This document shows, one piece after another, positions 54,681 to 63,125 of a DNA stretch of 64,000 nt (positions within the stretch are counted from its first letter, which is position 1; every line of letters begins with the position of its first letter). The DNA is taken from positions 5,407,001-5,471,000 of the forward strand of contig NZ_CP034444.1 of NCBI RefSeq assembly GCF_003952385.1, in the 5' to 3' direction. The translations under genes and the position numbers were made by a program. The notes under the pieces are model-generated. The model searched no databases. It was not told the DNA's origin and saw only the letters and a program-made list of their open reading frames with translations. The stretch is from Mesorhizobium sp. M1D.F.Ca.ET.043.01.1.1. GTDB lineage: Bacteria > Pseudomonadota > Alphaproteobacteria > Rhizobiales > Rhizobiaceae.

Positions 54681-54698
54681 GTTCAATAACTTTTGAAC
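54681..54698. promoter_or_regulatory. Palindromic operator upstream of the MFS gene
   Basis: Perfect GTTCAA-N6-TTGAAC 17 bp before the MFS ATG, suitable for repression by a dimeric winged-helix protein (ArsR, HxlR or MarR type). The divergent ArsR gene starts 162 bp away and is a candidate binder. Confidence 0.5.
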
Positions 54699-54714
54699 TA
54701 AGGACACGTGACCC

Positions 54715-55893
54715 ATGGACAAGCGGATCTTCTGGCTTGCGCTCGGATCGTTTGCGATCTCGACCGAGGGCTTCGTCATCTCCAGCCTTCTTCCCGATAT
54801 CGCCGCCGATGCCGGCATCTCCGTTCCGCTCGCCGGCTCGCTGATCACCGCCTTCGCGCTCGCTTATGCGATCGGGGCGCCGGTGCTCGCCACGCTGACC
54901 GGCGAGTGGGACCGGCGGCGCGTCATCCTGTGGACGCTGGTCTTCTTCGTCATCGGCAATCTGGTCGCGGCGGTAAGCTCGTCCTTCGAATTGCTGCTGA
55001 TCGCGCGCATCGTGATGGCGCTCTCGTCCGGCCTGTTCGCGGCGACCGCGCAAGGAACGGCGGTGGCGCTGGTCGATGATCATCACCGGGCGCGCGCCAT
55101 CGCCGTCGTCGTCGGCGGCACCACGGTGGCGGTGGCGGTCGGCGCGCCGCTCGGCGCGCTGGTGGCGGCGATCGCCGGCTGGCGCGGCACATTCTTCGCC
55201 ATCGCCGGGCTCGGCGCGCTTGCCGGCGCGATCCTGTGGTGGCGGCTGCCGCGCGGCATTATCGGCACCAGGCTGCCGCTGAAACGCCGGCTGGCGGCGG
55301 CGGTCCGTCCCGGCGTGTTGCCGATCCTGGTCACGACCGTGCTGGCGCTCGTCGGCGCCTTCACCGTCTTCGCCTTCATTGCGCCTTTGGCGATCGAGGG
55401 CGGCGGCCTCAGCCCGCTTGCGCTGCCAGGCATGCTGCTTGCCTTCGGCGTCGGCGCCGTCATCGGCAACATCGCCGGTGGCCAGGCGGCCGACCGTTTC
55501 GGCGCGACGCGCACCGTCGCCTGGTCGCTGGCGCTCTCGGCTGGGATGCTGATCACCTTCTCGCTGATCCCGACCTTCCTGCCGCATTCGATCGCCGGGC
55601 CGGCGCTGATAGGCATGATGGTGCCGTGGGGCATCGTCGGCTGGGCGTTCCCGCCGGCACAGGCGAGCCGCATCATCAAGATAGCCCCCGACGCCGCTCC
55701 CATCGTGCTCTCGCTCAATGCCTCGGCGCTCTATTTCGGCGTCGCGCTCGGCGCTGTGGTCGGGGGTGCCGTGCTGCGCCTCGGCGCCCCCGCCGATCTC
55801 GGCGTGATCGCCGCCATGTTCCCGATCGTGGGGCTGGGTGTCGTGCTGGCTGGGCGGATGCTGGCGCGCCCGGTCGCCATGCCGGCCGAATAG
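54715..55893 (+). CDS. MFS transporter, DHA1 drug-efflux family
   Basis: 392 residues, twelve predicted helices. Motifs include GSFAISTEGFVISSLLPDIA (helix 1), the loop-2 motif A region GEWDRRRVIL, helix-4 SSGLFAATAQGTAVAL and helix-5 motif C-like GGTTVAVAVGAPLGALVA. This resembles the AraJ/YdhP/chloramphenicol-exporter branch, a proton-driven exporter of drugs or sugars across the inner membrane. A palindrome lies at its promoter. Confidence 0.9.
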   Translation: MDKRIFWLALGSFAISTEGFVISSLLPDIAADAGISVPLAGSLITAFALAYAIGAPVLATLTGEWDRRRVILWTLVFFVIGNLVAAVSSSFELLLIARIVMALSSGLFAATAQGTAVALVDDHHRARAIAVVVGGTTVAVAVGAPLGALVAAIAGWRGTFFAIAGLGALAGAILWWRLPRGIIGTRLPLKRRLAAAVRPGVLPILVTTVLALVGAFTVFAFIAPLAIEGGGLSPLALPGMLLAFGVGAVIGNIAGGQAADRFGATRTVAWSLALSAGMLITFSLIPTFLPHSIAGPALIGMMVPWGIVGWAFPPAQASRIIKIAPDAAPIVLSLNASALYFGVALGAVVGGAVLRLGAPADLGVIAAMFPIVGLGVVLAGRMLARPVAMPAE

Positions 55894-55925
55894 AGTTGCC
55901 GCAGACTTGAACGGCGGCCGCTTCT

Positions 55926-56390
55926 TCAGATGGAAGGAGCGGCCGCCGTAATTTCCAAATCCAGCGCGGCTACCGCGTCCAGCGCCGCGCGCAGCTTCGC
56001 GGCCTGCTCCGCGCCCACCTTGTCCTCGAATTGCCGCTGGGCGGCGCTCCACAGCTTGACCGCCTCGTCGAGCTTAACCTCTCCCTGCGGCGTCAGCCGC
56101 ACGCGCTTGATGCGGCGATCCTCCTTGTCGGCAAAAGTCTCGACATAGCCGTCGCGGATCAGCGGCTTCAGCGTGTGGCCGAGCGCCGACAGGTCCATGA
56201 TCAGCGCTTCGGCGATGGCGCCCATCGCCGGCTCGCTGCTGACATGGATCTGGTAGAGCAGGCCGAACTGCGTGCCCTTGAGGCCGGAAGGCGCCAGCGC
56301 GTCGTCATAGAAGCGGCCGAGCCTGCGCGCGGCGCGCCGCAAGGTGGCGTTGTTGCAACGGCTGAATCCAAGGTGCTGAGCTTCGGTCAT
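55926..56390 (-). CDS. MarR-family transcriptional regulator
   Basis: 154 residues from MTEAQHLGFSRCNNATLRRAARRL, with AAGGAG 6 nt upstream, which favours it over the longer frame to 56459. The winged helix reads GTQFGLLYQIHVSSEPAMGAIAEALIMDLSALGHTLKPLIRDGYVE, DKEDRRIKRVRLTPQG. An N-terminal Cys (SRCNNATLRRA) as in OhrR-like/redox MarR proteins may sense electrophiles. It is divergent from the SDR gene, with twin operators between them. Confidence 0.88.
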   Translation of the reverse strand: MTEAQHLGFSRCNNATLRRAARRLGRFYDDALAPSGLKGTQFGLLYQIHVSSEPAMGAIAEALIMDLSALGHTLKPLIRDGYVETFADKEDRRIKRVRLTPQGEVKLDEAVKLWSAAQRQFEDKVGAEQAAKLRAALDAVAALDLEITAAAPSI

Positions 56391-56462
56391 ATCCACTCCT
56401 TGCCGGCGAAACGTGCGCCACCCTGCCGCAGAAATAGTTTTCGCCGACGCCGTTGACAAGAT

Positions 56463-56502
56463 AGTGGCATATACCTACTTCGAGAAAGTGGCATATGCCA
56501 CT
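56463..56502. promoter_or_regulatory. Tandem MarR operators
   Basis: A perfect 16-bp palindrome AGTGGCATATGCCACT (56487-56502) and a second imperfect copy AGTGGCATATACCTACT (56463-56479), 24 bp apart. They lie in the divergent MarR/SDR intergenic region, matching the expected operator arrangement. Confidence 0.75.
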
Positions 56503-56582
56503 AATTGAAAATTGGACAGGCGCGGCAGCTAGATGTCGCCGACGCCTGGCAAGTGCGGACAGGACGAAAAGGAACAAGGACT

Positions 56583-57377
56583 ATGAGCACGAAGGACAAC
56601 AAGGGCACGGCCGTGATCACCGGCGCGTCCTCGGGCATCGGCGCGGTCTATGCCGACCGACTGGCCGGGCAGGGCTACGATCTGGTGCTGGTGGCGCGGC
56701 GCGCCGACCGACTGGAGGAAGTGGCGGACAGGCTGGCCTATGCCTATGGCCGCAAGGTCAAGACGATCGTCGCCGATCTCTCCATCGACGCCGATCTGCG
56801 CCGGGTCGAGCAGGCGGTCGCGACGGACGAGAGCGTGACGCTGCTGATCAACAATGCCGGCATGGGCGGCATCGAGACGGTGGCCGACGCCGACGCTGAC
56901 GCTGCCGAACAGATGATCAAGGTCAATGTCGTTGCCTTGACGCGGCTGACCCGCGCGGTGCTGCCGGGGCTGCTGGCGCGCAACCGCGGCGCCATCATCA
57001 ACATCGCCTCGGTGGTCGCCTATGGCATCGCCGTCGGCGGCATCTACAGCGGCACCAAGGCCTATGTGGTCAACTTCACCGAAGCGCTGCAGAAGGAGGT
57101 CGCCGGCACCAAGGTGAGGGCGCAGGTCGTTCTGCCCGGGCCGATCCGCACCGAGTTCTGGGACGTCTCCGGGATCAGTCTCGACAGGATCAACCAGGAC
57201 TGGGTGATGAGCGCCGACGACCTGGTCGACGCGGCGCTTGCCGGGTTCGGCCAGGGCGAGACCGTCACCGCGCCCGGTCTGGCCGATGCGGCCGGGCTGG
57301 AGGCCTATCTCGGCGCGCGGGACCAGTTCTACGGCAGCCTTTTCGCCGGCAAGCCGGCGGCGCGCTACGCGGTATAG
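56583..57377 (+). CDS. Short-chain dehydrogenase/reductase
   Basis: 264 residues from MSTKDNKGTAVITGASSGIG: NAD(P) motif TGASSGIG, NNAG, catalytic Ser in NIASVVAYG and YSGTKAYV (Tyr-xxx-Lys). The classical SDR fold is complete. The substrate is an unknown alcohol or carbonyl compound. Its promoter region contains two MarR-type operators, so it is probably induced when the neighbouring MarR releases DNA. Confidence 0.9.
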   Translation: MSTKDNKGTAVITGASSGIGAVYADRLAGQGYDLVLVARRADRLEEVADRLAYAYGRKVKTIVADLSIDADLRRVEQAVATDESVTLLINNAGMGGIETVADADADAAEQMIKVNVVALTRLTRAVLPGLLARNRGAIINIASVVAYGIAVGGIYSGTKAYVVNFTEALQKEVAGTKVRAQVVLPGPIRTEFWDVSGISLDRINQDWVMSADDLVDAALAGFGQGETVTAPGLADAAGLEAYLGARDQFYGSLFAGKPAARYAV

Positions 57378-57390
57378 TTCTCCGCCTTTC

Positions 57391-57990
57391 TCAGGCTGGC
57401 CGCCACATCTGCAGGATCGAGGCGGCCAGCAGCAGGCCAAGCACGATGTTGAGCGCGCGCCACTGCCGCTCGGTGCTGAGCAGCCGCGCAAGCAGCGTGC
57501 CGGCCACGCACCACAGCGACAGCGAGAATGCCGCCGCAAGGCCGAACACGGCGCCGAGCAGCAGCGCCAGCTGCAAGGGACCGTCGGCGAGCGCCGCGAA
57601 GGATGCGGCGGCGCCCAGTCCCATCGCCCAGCCTTTCGGGTTCACCCACTGGATGCCGGCGCCGCCGAGGAAGCTGTTGGGGCTGGCCATGCTCACGTCG
57701 AGATTGGGCGGACCGCTGCGGCCGATCCTGATCGCCAGCCAGATCAGATAGAGCGAGCCGGCGATCTTCATGGCGAGCTGCAGGGAAGGGACGGCGGCCA
57801 GCAGCCCGGCAAGCCCGGCCGCGCCCGCCGCGGCCACCGAGGCCAGTCCCGCGGCGCTGCCGGCCATCAGCGGCACGGAGCGGCGAAAGCCGAACTGCGC
57901 GCCGGACGCCGTCGACAGCGTTGTGGCGATGCCGGGCGTCGAAGTCGAGATTAGCGCGAACAGCACGAGGGGGATAATGGTTTCGGACAT
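57391..57990 (-). CDS. LysE-family translocator
   Basis: 199 residues from MSETIIPLVLFALISTSTPGI; six hydrophobic segments; TPGIATTLSTASGAQFGFRRSVPLMAG near the start and IQWVNPKGWAMGLGAAASF in the middle are LysE signatures. It exports an amino acid or related compound. The divergent LysR gene begins 99 bp away and likely controls it, as in LysE/LysG pairs. It is distinct from the RhtB-type protein at 24236. Confidence 0.86.
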   Translation of the reverse strand: MSETIIPLVLFALISTSTPGIATTLSTASGAQFGFRRSVPLMAGSAAGLASVAAAGAAGLAGLLAAVPSLQLAMKIAGSLYLIWLAIRIGRSGPPNLDVSMASPNSFLGGAGIQWVNPKGWAMGLGAAASFAALADGPLQLALLLGAVFGLAAAFSLSLWCVAGTLLARLLSTERQWRALNIVLGLLLAASILQMWRPA

Positions 57991-58089
57991 CCAGGCTTTC
58001 CGGGTCGAAGGAACCGGCATGCTAGGCGTTCTATGACATCAGTAAATGCAATGTTTGATATAGCCAGCATTAGCATCTATAATGGAGAA

Positions 58090-58956
58090 ATGATCCGTGA
58101 TCTCGACACCACGCTCGTGCGCACCTTCGTCGCGGCAGCCGACAAGGCGAGCATGACGGGCGCTGCCAATGCCCTCAATCTGACCCAAGGCGCCGTCAGC
58201 CAGCAGATCAAGCGGCTGGAGGAGGTTCTCGGCCAGACACTGTTCGGGCGCGACCGGCGCGGCTTGAAGCTGACGCGTTCCGGCGAACGGCTGCTCGACA
58301 AGGGGAGGCGCTTTCTGCAGCTCAATGACGAGATCCTGGCGGAGATAAGCGGCAAGGCGGTTGCCGGCCGGGTGCGCATCGGCGTGCCTTACGACCTTGT
58401 CGGCACATTGCTGCAACCCGTGCTCAAGACTTACGCCGAAGCCCACCCGCAGGTGGAGATATCGCTGGTCTGCGCCTCCTCGCCGGAACTTGCGGCGGCA
58501 CTGGCGGCAGGGACGATCGATCTCGCCGTCATCGAGGAGCGGTCCGGTCCGACGGCAGGCGAATGCCTGCTGGTCGACCGCCTGGTCTGGGTCGGGGCGA
58601 GGGGCGGCTCAGCGCGCCTGAAGCGGCCGCTGCCGGTGTCGATGGTTGCGGACAGCTGCGCCTTCCGTCCGGCGGTGCTGGCAGCGCTCGGCGCGCATGG
58701 GCTCGACTGGCGCACAGTGTTCGAGAACGGCAATATCGACGCCACGACAGCAACGGTGCGCGCCGATCTTGCGGTGACCACCTGGCTCGCCTCGACAGTT
58801 CCGGCCGATCTCGACATCCTGTCCGATGCCGGCCTTCCGGCCCTGCCGAATTTTTCCGTCAACCTGCATGTGCCGAAGCATGCCATCGCGCCGGCGGCAG
58901 AGGCGTTCGCGGCGCATATCCGCAAGGGGCTGGCGCGCCATCGCCAGGCGGCGTGA
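58090..58956 (+). CDS. LysR-family transcriptional regulator
   Basis: 288 residues from MIRDLDTTLVRTFVAAADKAS with GGAGA upstream; the frame extends to 58033 without a site. The HTH reads SMTGAANALNLTQGAVSQQIKRLEEVLG. The effector domain is typical LTTR and contains DLAVIEERSG. Divergent orientation to the LysE gene suggests it regulates export in response to its substrate. A strong hairpin follows. Confidence 0.88.
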   Translation: MIRDLDTTLVRTFVAAADKASMTGAANALNLTQGAVSQQIKRLEEVLGQTLFGRDRRGLKLTRSGERLLDKGRRFLQLNDEILAEISGKAVAGRVRIGVPYDLVGTLLQPVLKTYAEAHPQVEISLVCASSPELAAALAAGTIDLAVIEERSGPTAGECLLVDRLVWVGARGGSARLKRPLPVSMVADSCAFRPAVLAALGAHGLDWRTVFENGNIDATTATVRADLAVTTWLASTVPADLDILSDAGLPALPNFSVNLHVPKHAIAPAAEAFAAHIRKGLARHRQAA

Positions 58957-58966
58957 AGGCCTTTCC

Positions 58967-58998
58967 TTCCTCTCCCCCGCTTTGGCGGGGGAGAGGAA
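58967..58998. terminator. Strong hairpin between LysR and reductase genes
   Basis: Perfect 14-bp stem TTCCTCTCCCCCGC / complement with a TTTG loop. It lies between convergent genes, 11 and 15 nt from their stops. There is no long T-run, so it could be a dispersed palindrome serving as terminator. Confidence 0.6.
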
Positions 58999-59012
58999 AC
59001 AAGCCTCGGCAC

Positions 59013-59663
59013 CTACTTCCAGTTCTTGCGCCGCTCGAGTTCGGCCTCGGAAGGCTCCTGATGAGCGAAGGAACCCGTGCGGATCTCGCCGCCACGCTCA
59101 TAGGTCGCCATGACGACGCCGGTGCTGGTGGCCTGCGACCTGACAAGCTTGAAGGCGGCCGGCATCGCATCATCGCCGAACAGCCGCTTGCCCTTGCCCA
59201 GCAGCAGCGGGAAGGTCATCAACCGGATCTCGTCGATCAGCCCGTTGGCGAGCAGGGTCTGGATCAGATTGCCAGACCCCTGGATGAGCAGGTCAGGTCC
59301 GTCTTCCTGTTTGAGTTCCCTAAGTCTTGCAACGACGTCCGGCCCGAGCGACTGGGTGTTCTGCCAGGTGAGCGAATCCGGACGATGCGTCGCCACATAT
59401 TTGGTCGCAGGGTTGAAGGCATCCGCGATCGGATCTTTCTGATACGGCCAGTATGCGGCGAAGATGTCGTAGGTTCTGCGGCCAAGCAGCAGGGCGAAGG
59501 GTTTGGAGAACAGTTCATCCAAACCCGCACCCGCCACCTCGTCAAAGTAATGGAAGGTCCAGCCTCCGAACTTGAAGCCGCCGACCGGATCCTCTTCCGG
59601 TCCGCCGGGCGCCTGCATGACGCCGTCGAGGCTGACGAAGGTGGCGGCTATGATTTTTCGCAT
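59013..59663 (-). CDS. RibD-C/dihydrofolate-reductase-fold protein
   Basis: 216 residues from MRKIIAATFVSLDGVMQAPGG with AAGGAG. DHFR-like fold: LLLGRRTYDIFAAYWP, LLIQGSGNLIQTLLANGLIDEIRLMTFPLLLGKGKRLF, the RibD-C signature. It probably uses NADPH to reduce an unknown substrate; such proteins are often paralogues without a role in folate metabolism. A repeat tail (59686-59702) lies between it and the methyltransferase gene upstream. Confidence 0.87.
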   Translation of the reverse strand: MRKIIAATFVSLDGVMQAPGGPEEDPVGGFKFGGWTFHYFDEVAGAGLDELFSKPFALLLGRRTYDIFAAYWPYQKDPIADAFNPATKYVATHRPDSLTWQNTQSLGPDVVARLRELKQEDGPDLLIQGSGNLIQTLLANGLIDEIRLMTFPLLLGKGKRLFGDDAMPAAFKLVRSQATSTGVVMATYERGGEIRTGSFAHQEPSEAELERRKNWK

Positions 59664-59750
59664 GGTCTTCTCCTTTCCGCTGCGCACTTTCCTGGAATTG
59701 GTCAAAGGACGAATGACGAGCCTCCATTTCGACAGCCGCCGGCAAGGTTT

Positions 59751-60590
59751 TCAGCGTTTGCCGCCGCGAATGATGCGCGACGAGAACCAGACATCGCCGA
59801 ACACGGCGGTGGCGGTGCGGTCGGGTGCTTTGTCTTCGCTCAGCCAGATCGAGCGCGTGCGGGCGGCGCGCTCGCGGGTCGGCACTTTTGCCTCGGGGCC
59901 GGCGACGGAAGCGCCGACGCACGGGATGAACCACGAGCCCATGAAGGGCTGGCAGGCGAAACCCGCCTGCATGCGGGTGACCAGCACGGCGAGGCCGATG
60001 CGGTCCGCCGGCCGCCAGGGGAAGATCAGGCGGCCGCCGGGTCTGAGCGCTTTCAACCATGCCGCGGGAGGGGCAACGACCGCGGCATTGACATAGATGA
60101 CATCGGAGGGCGGCACCGGGCTGGCGACGGCGTCGCCGGGAACGACCTCGACATTGCCATAGGCTGCGAGGTTGATCCTGGCTTGCCGGGCGAGGTCGGC
60201 TTCAATCTCGAAGGCGGTGACGCTGCCGCCGGGCTCGACCAGCTTCGCCAGCAGCGCCGTGTAGTAGCCGGTGCCGGCGCCGATATGGGTGACGGCCTCG
60301 CCGGGCTTCGGTCCCACCTTGCCGATCCACATGGCGTGCAGAACCGGCTCGCCGTTGTTGATGCCCTTGTCGGCATCGAGCACCACCAGCACGTTCTGAT
60401 AGATGTAGCTCGGATCGGCGGTCGGCGTCTTGAACCCGCCGTCGCCGGCAAAGACGGTCCACGGCCCAGGCCCGAGAAAGGCCTCGCGCGGCACCGAGGT
60501 GAACACCTCCTCGATGCGCGGATCGGCTGACCGCGCATGCGCGGCCATCAGCTTGGCGTAGAATCTTCGGGCGTCGTCCGATCCGGTCAT
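59751..60590 (-). CDS. Protein-L-isoaspartate methyltransferase-like SAM enzyme
   Basis: 279 residues. SAM motif I THIGAGTGYYTALLAKL and the preceding ADPRIEEVFTSVPREAFLGPG resemble PCMT. The canonical PCMT substrate segment (QTISQPYIVA) is replaced by YIYQNVLVVLDADKGINNGEPVLHAMWIGKV, and there is a long C-terminal extension. It may methylate something other than isoaspartyl peptides. Transcribed in the same direction as mntH upstream, 45 bp apart. Confidence 0.8.
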   Translation of the reverse strand: MTGSDDARRFYAKLMAAHARSADPRIEEVFTSVPREAFLGPGPWTVFAGDGGFKTPTADPSYIYQNVLVVLDADKGINNGEPVLHAMWIGKVGPKPGEAVTHIGAGTGYYTALLAKLVEPGGSVTAFEIEADLARQARINLAAYGNVEVVPGDAVASPVPPSDVIYVNAAVVAPPAAWLKALRPGGRLIFPWRPADRIGLAVLVTRMQAGFACQPFMGSWFIPCVGASVAGPEAKVPTRERAARTRSIWLSEDKAPDRTATAVFGDVWFSSRIIRGGKR

Positions 60591-60635
60591 GCTTCCAGAA
60601 GATAGCGCGGCCGGCCCGGATGTCGCGGCCTGATC

Positions 60636-61997
60636 TCAGCCGGCGAAAGTGTCGAAGAGCAGCTTGAAGTTGAGCACCAGGATGATGGCCGCGACCACCC
60701 AGGCGAGCGCTGCGACGCCGCGCGGGATGGCGAAATTGCCCATCTTCTTCTTGTCCGACACGAACTGCACCAGCGGCACCACGGCGAAGGGCAACTGCAT
60801 CGACAGGATCACCTGGCTGAAGACCAGAAGCTGGGCGGTGCCCTTTTCGCCGTAGAGCGCGGTGACGATCACGACGGGGACGATGGCGATACCGCGCGTC
60901 AGCAGGCGCCGCGCCCATTGCGGGATGCGCAGGCGCAGGAAGCCTTCCATCACGATCTGGCCGGCGAGCGTCGCGGTGACCGTCGAGTTGAGTCCGGAGG
61001 CGAGCAGCGCAATCGCGAACAGGATCGAGGCGATGCTCAGGCCCAAGAGCGGCGACAGCAATTCAAATGCTTGGCCGATCTCGGCGACATCCTTGTGCCC
61101 GGTGCCGTGGAAGGCCACGGCAGCGACGATCAGGATGGAGGCGTTGACGAACAGCGCCAGGATCAGAGCGATGGTCGAATCCGTCGTCGCCCACTTGATG
61201 GCGTCGCGCTTGCCCGCATCGGTACGCTGATAGGCGCGGGTCTGCACGATCGAGGAATGCAGGTAGAGATTATGCGGCATCACGGTGGCGCCGATGATGC
61301 CGATGGCGATGTAGAGCATCGTCGGGTTGGTGACGATCTGCGACGACGGCACGAACATCGAGTGCAGGATCGAACCGGCCGGCGGCGCGGCGACGAAGAT
61401 CTGGATGGCGAAGCAGCCGAAGATGATGATCAGCAGCGCGACCACGAAAGCTTCGAGGTAGCGGAAGCCCTTGTTCATGAGCAGCAGCACAAGGAAGGCG
61501 TCGAGCGCGGTGAGCACCGCGCCGCCGATCAGCGGAATGCCGAACAAGAGCTGCAGCGCGATCGCCGTGCCGATCACCTCGGCGAGATCGCAGGCGATGA
61601 TCGCCAGTTCGCAGGCGATCCAGAGCAGGAAATTGACCGAGCGCGGATAATAGGCGCGGCAGGCCTGCGCGAGGTCGCGGCCGGTGGCGATGCCGAGACG
61701 CGCGGCCAGCGCCTGCAAAAGGATCGCCATCAGGTTCGACAGCATGATGACGAAAAGCAGCGTGTAGCCAAACTGCGCGCCGCCGGCGAGGTCGGTCGCC
61801 CAGTTGCCCGGGTCCATATAGCCGACCGACACCATGTAGCCCGGGCCCATGAAGGCGAACAGCCGGCGGAACCAGACGCCGGCCCGCGGCACCGCGATCG
61901 TGGCGTTGACCTCGCGCAGGCTGGGCTGCTCGCCCGCATCGGCCCGGGCAAATTGCCACGAGGAACTGGATACGGCGGCTGCTTCGGCGTCGGACAT
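60636..61997 (-). CDS. mntH: Nramp-type Mn2+/divalent-cation transporter
   Basis: 453 residues, eleven predicted helices. The Nramp signatures are intact: [30 protein letters not shown] (DPGN metal-binding loop), and [22 protein letters not shown] with MPHN on helix 6. It imports Mn2+ (and Fe2+) with protons across the inner membrane. The divergent mntR and an MntR-like box 51-74 bp upstream of its ATG suggest repression when manganese is plentiful. Confidence 0.95.
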   Translation of the reverse strand: MSDAEAAAVSSSSWQFARADAGEQPSLREVNATIAVPRAGVWFRRLFAFMGPGYMVSVGYMDPGNWATDLAGGAQFGYTLLFVIMLSNLMAILLQALAARLGIATGRDLAQACRAYYPRSVNFLLWIACELAIIACDLAEVIGTAIALQLLFGIPLIGGAVLTALDAFLVLLLMNKGFRYLEAFVVALLIIIFGCFAIQIFVAAPPAGSILHSMFVPSSQIVTNPTMLYIAIGIIGATVMPHNLYLHSSIVQTRAYQRTDAGKRDAIKWATTDSTIALILALFVNASILIVAAVAFHGTGHKDVAEIGQAFELLSPLLGLSIASILFAIALLASGLNSTVTATLAGQIVMEGFLRLRIPQWARRLLTRGIAIVPVVIVTALYGEKGTAQLLVFSQVILSMQLPFAVVPLVQFVSDKKKMGNFAIPRGVAALAWVVAAIILVLNFKLLFDTFAG

Positions 61998-62047
61998 GGA
62001 GGATTCCGCGGAAATGGATGACTACGCCCCTATCTATGCCATGGCTC

Positions 62048-62071
62048 AACATTATGCAATAGGCTATATTT
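62048..62071. promoter_or_regulatory. MntR-like operator upstream of mntH
   Basis: Two AT-rich halves, AACATTATGC and GGCTATATTT, resemble the enterobacterial MntR box (AACATAGC..GGCTATGTT). It lies in the 214-bp mntH/mntR intergenic region. Confidence 0.5.
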
Positions 62072-62211
62072 CATTGTTTGTGCTTTTGTCCGATCGTGCC
62101 GCAGAGCCGGTTGCATGTGAGAGGGAATGCAAATAAACGGCCGGGTCGCCGGGGTTCGTGTTATGAATGCGATCCCGATTCAGCCTTCGGCCAGCCAAGA
62201 AGGAGCGCGTA

Positions 62212-62664
62212 TTGGCGCTGAGGAACAGACCGGTTCGACGTGAAGAGCCGCTTCCCGATGCCGAAATCCATTCGGAAGGGTTCCGGCACACGCGCGAAGC
62301 GCGCCGCGGCGCGCTCGTCGAGGACTATGTCGAGTTGATCGCCGACCTGATCGAGGACGGCAACGAGGCGCGCCAGGTCGATATCGCTGCCAGGCTTGGC
62401 GTCGCGCAACCCACCGTGGCCAAGATGCTGACCAGGCTGTGCGCCGACGGGCTGGTTTCCAGAAAGCCCTATCGCGGGGTGTTCCTGACCGAAGCCGGAC
62501 GGAAGGTCGCCGAGGAGAGCCGCATCCGCCACCAGACGGTGGAAGCCTTCCTGCGCTCGCTCGGCGTCAGCGCCGAGACGGCGCGCATCGACGCCGAGGG
62601 CATCGAGCACCATGTCAGCGCCGAGACGCTGGAAGCGTTTCGGCGGGCGATGATAACCCGCTAA
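62212..62664 (+). CDS. mntR: Manganese-responsive regulator MntR (DtxR family)
   Basis: 150 residues from a TTG at 62212 with AAGGAG 6 nt upstream; an ATG at 62167 lacks a site and would add 15 residues. The DtxR-like winged helix is [61 protein letters not shown] (in parts). A metal-site helix [33 protein letters not shown] follows. It senses Mn2+ and represses mntH, its divergent neighbour. There is no SH3-like third domain, as usual for MntR. Confidence 0.92.
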   Translation: MALRNRPVRREEPLPDAEIHSEGFRHTREARRGALVEDYVELIADLIEDGNEARQVDIAARLGVAQPTVAKMLTRLCADGLVSRKPYRGVFLTEAGRKVAEESRIRHQTVEAFLRSLGVSAETARIDAEGIEHHVSAETLEAFRRAMITR

Positions 62665-62692
62665 GCCAACTCGGCTCCCTTCGAGTGACCCT

Positions 62693-62717
62693 GGAACCGC
62701 CACGCATCCAGTGCGTT
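62693..62717 (+). promoter_or_regulatory. EcfG-type general-stress promoter
   Basis: Exact GGAAC-N16-CGTT, the consensus for the alphaproteobacterial general-stress sigma factor EcfG, ending 47 bp before the ATG of the small basic protein at 62765. Confidence 0.6.
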
Positions 62718-62764
62718 CGTTTCCCAGGTCCGCAATCCTTGGCGGACCCAGGGAGGAGCAAGCG

Positions 62765-62953
62765 ATGGGCGTGGAACAGGCACCGACCAAAAAGGGCAAG
62801 GAATCAGCGAAGGGCTTGAGGCAGGCCTCGGCGCGAGACGAACGCAAGACCGAGGCCGAAACCGGACGTCCGCTGAAGAAGGGCGGCGCCCGTTTCGAAG
62901 AACGCTCCAAGAGTTCAGACGGCAAAAGCGCGGGCTCGAAACAGAAGAGCTGA
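62765..62953 (+). CDS. Small Lys/Ser-rich highly charged protein, probable stress protein
   Basis: 62 residues from MGVEQAPTKKGKESAK with GGAGGAG 8-9 nt upstream. The sequence is hydrophilic and disordered-looking, rich in Lys, Glu, Ser and Gly (LRQASARDERKTEAETG, RPLKKGGARFEERSK), with no membrane segment. I cannot place it in a family. A consensus EcfG promoter just upstream suggests expression under general stress, when such small hydrophilin-like proteins often appear in alphaproteobacteria. Confidence 0.65.
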   Translation: MGVEQAPTKKGKESAKGLRQASARDERKTEAETGRPLKKGGARFEERSKSSDGKSAGSKQKS

Positions 62954-63125
62954 AATTCCCGGCCCGTCTGGGGTCTGACGCGGTCGCAAAGTCGCGCCGT
63001 GCCGCCCTTTTGGGCTCGTATTTCGGTTGAAAAATGCTGTGACTTGACCTGACATTGGGATAATTGTTTGTGGAGGGGCGGTCGCGAGCCGGGCCTTGCA
63101 GATATTCGCAGCACGAGGAATTGCC

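Noticed and set aside
58563..60530. 655-residue plus-strand frame spanning several genes
   Set aside because: It crosses the end of LysR, a hairpin and two minus-strand genes with clear families; it is an artefact of high GC.
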